Shown here piece by piece: positions 57,782-64,000 of a DNA stretch of 64,000 bases. A program made the translations under genes and the position numbers. Origin of the DNA: Perognathus longimembris pacificus (lineage: Eukaryota > Chordata > Mammalia > Rodentia > Heteromyidae); the NCBI RefSeq assembly GCF_023159225.1, contig NC_063161.1, positions 71,514,767-71,578,766 of the forward strand, given 5' to 3'. The notes under the pieces are model-generated. The model searched no databases and had not been told where the DNA came from. It saw only the letters and a list, made by a program, of their open reading frames with translations. How positions within the stretch are numbered: position 1 is the first letter of the stretch; each line of letters starts with the position of its first letter.

Positions 57782-57955
57782 TCTCCTGGGTTCTTTTCAA
57801 GTGCATCTGTCCCAGCTTCTTCCTGCAGGAAGAATAGGGCTTCTGGAATGTTCTGTTCTGAATGGCCTCAGGAATTCATGACTTTCCCAATTAGCAGGGT
57901 GGGGACTGTCAGGTGGCCAGTGGGGAGGCGGGGACACAGTGATCCTCTGTGCATT

Positions 57956-57956
57956 T

Positions 57957-57989
<33 letters not shown>

Positions 57990-57992
57990 CGC
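57956..57992. repeat. GA microsatellite
   Basis: GAGAGAGA units with one AAAG interruption. Confidence 0.93.
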
Positions 57993-58099
57993 GAGCAGGA
58001 GCTGGGGGTGTGTGGGATACAGGCTCTCCAGTGAAGGGTGCTGGGCTCTCCCTGTTATCTACACTTCCCACACAGCCTGGCTCACAGGCACACACTGGG

Positions 58100-58205
58100 G
58101 GTTGAGATGAGATCCTGAGAACCCTTCGGCCTGGGCTGCCCTTGAACTGTGATCCTCCCAGTTTCAGCCTTGAAAGTAGCTGGGATTCCAGGTACAAGCT
58201 GCTGC
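58100..58205 (-). mobile_element. B1-like remnant
   Basis: The minus strand reads GCTTGTACCTGGAATCCCAG, then AGTTCAAGGGCAGCCCAGGC. Confidence 0.65.
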
Positions 58206-58811
58206 ATCTGCCCCCCACCCCTCCATCTTTGTTTCTTGCCATTCAGGAGCTATCCAGGATACCGGTGTTAGAGGTGGGTGCATCTGGGTAGCTTGGATAT
58301 TCCAACAACCTCTTTAGAACATACCGGTGGAGACTGGAGTGACATCCCTGCAATCCTGGAGAACTGGCATCTGCAGGGGCCAGGAAGGGGGCAGGACAGA
58401 GTGTGTTTCCTGAACACAGAGGGGAAGCAAGAGGAGGTGGTTGGCACCCTAGCCTTGGGGTCCCACAGGTCTGTGGGTCCCACCCAGAGCAGGCAGTGCC
58501 ATGTGGTGGCCCATTGTGCGCTGGGGTGCCGAGAGGGAAGTGTCAGACAGGAGGTGCAGATGGGCGCTGCCGGGCGTCTGCACTCCTCGCTGCCTCTTCC
58601 GTTCTTCCTGGGGCTGTGGCTCAGGAGCACCTGCTCATCACGTCATGAATAAAGAACTATGGAAATCGCAGCTAGGGAAATGTGGCGCCTTTGCTTGTGG
58701 GAAGCCTGGGGTCTGGGTTCCGGATCCCCCTCTCCTTCAGTCTCCTGTGCCCCCTGCAGCACCTGGGCAGGGGGCCCTGTACATCCACGTTAGATCAGAG
58801 GTTCAAAGAGA
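58206..58811. other. Unique intergenic sequence
   Basis: No gene or repeat was recognised. Confidence 0.5.
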
Positions 58812-59059
58812 TAAGGAACTGACACCTGTAATCCCATTTACTCAGGAGGTTGAGCTCTGAGAGTCACAATTCAAAGCCAGCATGGGCAGGAAAGTCTGCG
58901 AGACTCTTATCTCAATTAAAAACCAAAAAAGCCAACGTGGAGCTGTGGCTCAAGTGGTTGAGCACCAGCTTTGAGTGGAATAAAGCTAAGGGACAGAGCC
59001 CAGACCCTGAGGTCAAGCCCCAGGACTGGCACCAAAAAGAAAGAAAAAAAAAAAAAGAA
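58812..59059 (+). mobile_element. B1-like/Geo dimeric SINE
   Basis: This is a complete copy with an AAAAAGAAAG tail passing into GAAGACGACGAC. Confidence 0.87.
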
Positions 59060-59074
59060 GACGACGACTCAGAC

Positions 59075-59480
59075 TTTTTCCTTTCAGCGGCCATTTCTAG
59101 TACAGATGTTTGAGATTGCTCTAAGTTTAAAAAAAAAACAACAAAAAACAACACATGGCATTCGGTCCCACCAAGGAAAGCAGTCTGGATCATCATCAAA
59201 TAGGCTGAGTCACCGGGTAAAACACAATTAACGCCACCTTTCAATACCCGGAGTGTTCCTATCTCTACATCAGATTAAACAGAAAAACAAGTTTCCCCTC
59301 CAAAAAAAAAATCCTTAAATAATTACCAAGGTTGGGAGAGGTTCCCCCCGCCCCACCTTGTGATCGAAATGGTTGATAAGGCTTGTACAAGGAGTGAAAA
59401 AACATCTCCAATAAAAATGTAATCTGAATGTTTCTGTGATTTCACATCTGGGTGTGAATCACGAATTCTGATGAATGGGG
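59075..59480. promoter_or_regulatory. AT-rich SINE-free candidate conserved element
   Basis: It has AACACAATTAACGCC, CCTTAAATAATTACCAAGG and TTGATAAGGC, in about 400 bases of markedly lower GC than the flanks. It ends at a G run (59478-59488). Confidence 0.4.
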
Positions 59481-59754
59481 GGGGGGGGCGGGGGGAGCTG
59501 GGAACAAGTTGGTTCAAGCGTCCATCCTGGCATCCGATGAGCTCACGCCCGCCCTGGCCAGCCTGGCTTCAGGGACATCTGATTTTATCAGGTTCGCAGC
59601 TCCGCTCCAGCCCCACCCGGCTCTCCTCACACCTGCCACATGCATTTGGGAAATGTTGAGGAAATTAGGGAAACCACGCTGCCCCCTCACCCCTCACCCC
59701 CCAGTAGCAGGTAGCTGGCTTGGCTCTCTCACTGCTCACTTCTCTTTTCTCAAG

Positions 59755-60235
59755 ACAGAGGTTTTTGTTTTCACTTTGCCATGCAGTCTGGGCTAGCTTT
59801 GAACTTGTGGTCTTCCCATCTCTGCCTTCTGAGGCCCAGGGTTACAGATGCGAAGCCACCAGGCCGGATTGCCCGCACCCACTGTTCCGTTGCCTCCCAC
59901 TTGAGCCCTTTTGTGCAATGGTTTTGTTCGAGATGGGGTCTTGTGTTCTCCCCAGGCCCTGAGCTGGGTTGTGAGCCTCTGGTTGGTGCTCCCCTGTGCC
60001 TTAGGAATGGCAGACATGCATTGCCATGCTCGGTCACTGGTTGACACAGACTCAGGAACTTTCCTGCCCAGGCTGGCCTCAAACCACAGTCCCCTCATTT
60101 CAGCCTCCCAAGTAGCTAGGATTACAAGGTGGAAGCCACTTGGCCTGGATGCCCAATGATTTTTTTCTTTTGCTGTGCTGATCCTTCCACATGCTAAGCA
60201 AGTCTCCACCACAGAGACACACCCCCAGTCCTACT
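59755..60235 (-). mobile_element. Cluster of old B1-like and ID-like remnants
   Basis: Three decayed minus-strand B1 arms (59755-59870, 59930-60036, 60040-60150) are followed by an ID-like piece (60160-60232, CTTAGCATGTGGAAGGATCA). It may include a B1-B1-ID composite. Confidence 0.5.
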
Positions 60236-60254
60236 ACTGCTCTTTTTCTTTTCT

Positions 60255-60488
60255 CTTTGGTCAGTCCTGGGGTTTGAGCTCAGGAACTGAGCACTGTCCC
60301 TGAGCTTTGGTGCTCAAGACTAGCACTTTGCCACTTTGAGCCACAACTCCACTTCCGATTTTCTGGTGGTTAATTGGAGATAAGAGGTCTCACAGACTTT
60401 CCTGCCCAGGCTGGCTCTGGATCCCAATGCTCAGATCTCGGCCTTCTGAATAGCTAGGTTTACAGTCATGAGCCACTGGCGCCCAGGT
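60255..60488 (-). mobile_element. B1-like/Geo dimeric SINE
   Basis: This is a complete minus-strand copy. Confidence 0.87.
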
Positions 60489-60519
60489 CTTTTGTGTGGG
60501 GGTTGGGGGTTGGGGTGGG

Positions 60520-60724
60520 GGTAGCCTTGAACTTAGGGTCTGGGTTCTGTCCTTTATCTTCTTCACTCAAAGCTGGTGGTGCTTTGCCCCTTAAGCCAAA
60601 GCTCCATTTTCAGCTCTGTTGGTGGTTAATTGGAGATAAAGAGTCACATAGACATCCCTGCCCAGGCTGGCCTTGAACCTAGTCCTTGGATCTCAGCCTC
60701 TTGAGTGGCTGGGATTTCAGGCAT
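60520..60724 (-). mobile_element. B1-like/Geo dimeric SINE, diverged tail
   Basis: This is a minus-strand copy in tandem with the preceding one. Its tail is replaced by a GGGGTT-type G-rich tract (60498-60519). Confidence 0.8.
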
Positions 60725-60729
60725 GCAGT

Positions 60730-61155
60730 AGGCTGCAGGTCAGAGGTGCCCAGGCTAGAGCACCTGTACTTACCTTGCCTGGCTGGAGGGGGGTGTTCTC
60801 CCATCCCAAGTCCTGGGGTCCCCTTTGAGTCTGGCCAGATGACTTGGGGTGGCTCATGTCAGTGCTCCAGGAAGGTGCCCCAGGCAGCTTGATAACGTTA
60901 GCTTAGAGGCACAGGGCAATGCACTGGCTGCGGAGGATGGAGCAGGCCCTCCCCGCAGTTGCCAGACCCAAGGCCCAGCCTGTGTAGTCTACCTGACCAC
61001 ACCAGGAGCTCGTAGCCATCCCTCCTCTGGCTCACTAAGTCAGCAGACACTGCTGCATGTCTCTGCCCCTCTTGACCAGGCTACTCAAGTTGCTGAGCCT
61101 CCAGCCAGATGATCAAACACCACCTGCCAGGCTCCAGTAAAACCTTAAGCTGAAG
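60730..61155. other. Unique intergenic sequence
   Basis: No gene or repeat was recognised. Confidence 0.5.
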
Positions 61156-61159
61156 TTAG

Positions 61160-61305
61160 ACGCTGGCTCACGCCTCTTATCCTAACAACGCAGGAGATGG
61201 AGATCTGAGAATCCTGGGTTGAGGCCAGCCTGGGCAGGAAAAGTCCATGAGACTCTGATCTCCCACGGACCCACGTTCGTAGGGCTGTGACTCAAGTGGC
61301 TGAGC
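61160..61305 (+). mobile_element. B1-like/Geo SINE, 3'-truncated
   Basis: The B1 arm is complete and the Geo arm stops after GGGCTGTGACTCAAGTGGCT, where the next SINE begins. Confidence 0.72.
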
Positions 61306-61307
61306 CA

Positions 61308-61875
61308 AGGCTGGTGGCTCATGACTGTACTCCTGAGTACTTTGGGGGCTGAGATTGGGAGGACGGAGGTTTGAGGCCAACCTGGGCAGAAAAGTTTGCA
61401 AGACCCCATTTCGACAGACAGAACCAGACATGGTGGTATGTGTCTGACATCAGGCAATGATGGGAAGCCTACAAAAGGTGGATGGCCTCCGGGGAGTCCC
61501 AGGTGAGCCCTCAGGCAGTAAGACCCTTCCTCAAAAATAAGCAGCAGAGGGGCTGGGGATATAGCCTAGTGGCAAGAGTGCCTGCCTCGGTATACCCGAG
61601 GCCCTAGGTTCGATTCCCCAGCACCACATATACAGAAAACGGCCAGAAGCGGCGCTGTGGCTCAAGTGGCAGAGTGCTAGCCTTGAGCTTGAAGAAGCCA
61701 GGGACAGTGCTTAAGCCCTGAGCCCAAGGCCCAGGACTGGCAAAAAAAAAAAAAAAAAAATAAGCAGCAGAAAACAGGATTGGAGTCGTGGTTCAATGGT
61801 GGTTCACTGGCCTGGCAAGTACAAAGCCCTAAGTTCAAGCCCCAGTACCACCCAAAACAAAACCAAACAAAAACC
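61308..61875 (+). mobile_element. B1-B1-ID composite split by an IDL-Geo insertion
   Basis: Arms 1 and 2 are B1-like (GGTGGCTCATGACTGTACTC; ACATGGTGGTATGTGTCTGA) up to 61535. The ID-like arm resumes at 61772 (GGAGTCGTGGTTCAATGGTG, then GTTCAAGCCCCAGTACCAC). Confidence 0.72.
61549..61758 (+). mobile_element. IDL-Geo SINE nested in a composite SINE, 13-bp TSD
   Basis: It is full length and near consensus, with about 18 A residues. AATAAGCAGCAGA occurs at 61536-61548 and 61759-61771. The host is an older B1-B1-ID composite. Confidence 0.94.
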
Positions 61876-62605
61876 TGTCCCAGCCCTCAGTGCCGTCCAT
61901 CAGAACAGCACAGGAAACATGGCAGCCTGTGGGATGAGCTGCCCTTCCCTCTACACATCATCTGTATATCGCCATGTCTGTCGGCTTTCCGTGACTGTGA
62001 CAGGAGCCTGCCATCAGTCATGGTAGGAAGAAGGAAGGTTGGGCTCACCATTTTCATGACTCCCAGCCACAATCCGAGGCTTTCAGATCTGGGACAAGGC
62101 AGCCCAGCATGGTGGGAGCCCATGGGGGCTGGGGGGTGGTGGTGGTGGTGTGTGTGTGGAGAGCCTGCCAGGGAGAGGATGAGGAAGGGGCGGGAATTGC
62201 TGTCCCCTGGGATCCAGGCCCTTAGTGACCAAAGGACTTCCCACCAGGCCCCACCTCTTAAAGGCATCACCATCTCCTCACAGACCAGTGCAAGGAGGAG
62301 GCCACAGCAACTGCCCAGACCCCACAGAGAGAGCAAGGAGGGCGTGGGGGATCAGGTCCCCACTTCTCTTCCTCCTACCCTCCAGTCTCCAGCAGCCTAA
62401 GCCCACAAGGAGGCAGAGTGTTGGGGAAGCACCAGACAATCAGCCTTTCCCAGGCCCAGGGGCTACTGTTACGGCAGAGAGTAGATATCGGGCGGGGGGG
62501 GGGGGGAGCTACATGAAGATGACCAGGGACAGAGTCCTGAGGAAAACAAGCTAAAGGGCCTGCCTTCGGGAAGCCTTCCTTCCAAGGGCTGCTAGGCCAT
62601 GATTC
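61876..62605. other. Unique intergenic sequence
   Basis: There is a G run at 62491-62505. No gene or repeat was recognised. Confidence 0.5.
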
Positions 62606-62607
62606 CC

Positions 62608-62915
62608 CCCCCACCACACACACACACAACACACACACATACATCACCAAAGTTGCTGCTCAGGCAGAGATGTTGTAGAAAGAGGTTGTACACACCTGTC
62701 GTCCCAGTCCCTCAGAGGCCGAGGTGGAGGATGGCAAGTTTGAGTCCAGCCTGGGAGAAGGAGAGGAACCCAGATTCAAAAGAGCAACATCAACAACAAC
62801 AATGAAAGACTCATGGATTGGGAGGGATGGCACATGCCTGTAGTTCCAGCACTCAGGAGGCAGAGGCAGGAGGATCAGCTTAGGCCACATAGGAAGATGC
62901 TGTCCCCAAATAAAC
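62608..62915 (+). mobile_element. CA repeat and two B1-like monomers
   Basis: 62608-62642 is CA microsatellite. 62675-62803 is a B1-like monomer with a CAACAACAAC tail. 62815-62915 is another (GGGATGGCACATGCCTGTAG, then CAGCACTCAGGAGGCAGAGG). Confidence 0.78.
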
Positions 62916-63129
62916 AGGAATGAGCCTCAGCATAGAGGAAAAGAGGGCGGCGATGAACTGGTGCTTTTTCAGGTAGCAAGTGGACATGATCTTCCTCTCA
63001 GAGTGGGAGAAGGAGAAGAGGGAGGGGAGGGAGGGCAGGTGGGTGCAGGGGTGGCAACGAAGTTCATTACCACCCTGTCTGTATCCACCAATGGGACTGA
63101 TCAATGGCTGGCTGTCCCTTCCCCTATGC

Positions 63130-64000
63130 CGTGAATGCACAGACATGACGTGCGTGCATCTGGTGTGAGCAAAAGATCAGAGAAACTGAGTCATGTTTAC
63201 ACCAACAACACCACAAGCGGCAGCATGAAGCAATATGAGCTCCTGCAATCGACAGCTGGTGATGGAGGAGCTTTCAATCTTTTATTTTTGTCTCAGGCTA
63301 AGCAGGAAGTCTGGTGTTTGGCTGTATTTGGTATCGATTTTTCGTCATGACAAAGGAAATTTCAGAAGCTGTCTGTCATGCAGAAGCGAGGGGGCTGTGA
63401 AGTTTCTTCGCACACAGTTCTTCGGAGTCTATTAGGGTATTTTATTAGCAGTGTAGGCAGGAACTTTTCACACTTTGGGGAGTGTCATTTAAAGCCTTTC
63501 GTATCAGTTTCCTTAAAAAACCTAAGCAATAACAAATAATACTCTCATAAATAAACCATAAGGCTAAAGACCAAGGCAGGGAATGCAGATCCAAAAGGGA
63601 AAATATAATTTCCCAATGAAGACAATTACGAGACAGAGAACAATCAAGCACACAATGTTTCCGATAAAGTTCCTAAATGTACATTTCATTTAAGCTTAAT
63701 AAAATATCACTTATATTGCAATCATGCCATTTAATTATTTAAAAAATCCCATCCAACTGGATTAATAACTCTATAAAAGATACTGGTGTCTGTTCTAAAT
63801 TTCTCTCCTTCCAGCCCTTGATTATGAAGACAATCCTTCATTTTAGAATTTCCTTCTGTCCCTGCACGACCTGCTGTTAGCTCATTTTTTAAAAAAAACA
63901 CAACACAACACTGTAAATAATTTACATCAGAAGCTTGGAGACACACACAAAACTTTCCCACCCATACATTAAAAAAAATACTTTTCTTTGTCACGTATTC
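63130..64000. promoter_or_regulatory. AT-rich repeat-free block, candidate long-range regulatory element
   Basis: It contains no SINE or microsatellite and its composition is unlike the rest of the window. An AP-1-type TGAGTCA (63187-63193) is followed directly by TGTTTAC (63194-63200), and TTTTATTAGCAGTG lies near 63439. If gene order is conserved, CUX1 lies further right, so this could belong to its distal control region. The window ends inside it. Confidence 0.45.

Overview
This is mammalian nuclear DNA, and the repeats point to a geomyoid rodent (kangaroo rat, pocket mouse or pocket gopher group). More than fifty SINE copies share a right-hand monomer carrying the signature CTGTGGCTCAAGTGG. 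Many are joined to an ID-like, tRNA-Ala-type left monomer. That is the layout of IDL-Geo, a dimeric SINE reported as restricted to Geomyoidea. I cannot name the genus.

Two protein-coding genes are visible. The 3' half of COL26A1 (EMI-domain collagen XXVI) runs on the + strand from 8615 to about 15560: nine coding exons, stop codon, 3'UTR and two polyadenylation signals. The complete MYL10 gene (myosin regulatory light chain 10) runs on the - strand from about 27727 down to 23140: seven exons and 167 residues. This order and orientation match human 7q22.1, where CUX1 follows MYL10. The right-hand 36 kb is therefore probably the MYL10-CUX1 intergenic space, and I see no coding gene in it.

Layout: 1-8.6 kb is a COL26A1 intron full of SINEs and simple repeats. 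8.6-15.6 kb is the COL26A1 3' half, with the exon-dense part almost free of SINEs. 15.6-16.75 kb is a CpG- and GC-box-rich stretch that looks like a promoter belonging to no known gene. 16.8-23.1 kb is intergenic SINE and microsatellite DNA. 23.1-28.0 kb is MYL10 and its promoter. 28-64 kb is intergenic, with about 60 repeats, a second orphan CpG island at 48.9-49.4 kb, a truncated U2 snRNA retropseudogene at 52.07-52.23 kb, and several SINE-free islands with homeodomain-, forkhead- or AP-1-like motifs that are candidate enhancers. The last 0.9 kb is conspicuously AT-rich and repeat-free.

Most of what is unusual concerns repeat biology: young IDL-Geo copies inserted into older SINEs with intact target-site duplications, CA/GT/GA microsatellites growing at the tails of Geo SINEs, a lone 5'-truncated Geo monomer, and B1-B1-ID three-part composites. 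I found no prokaryotic, viral or CRISPR feature, and no recognisable L1 or LTR coding sequence.
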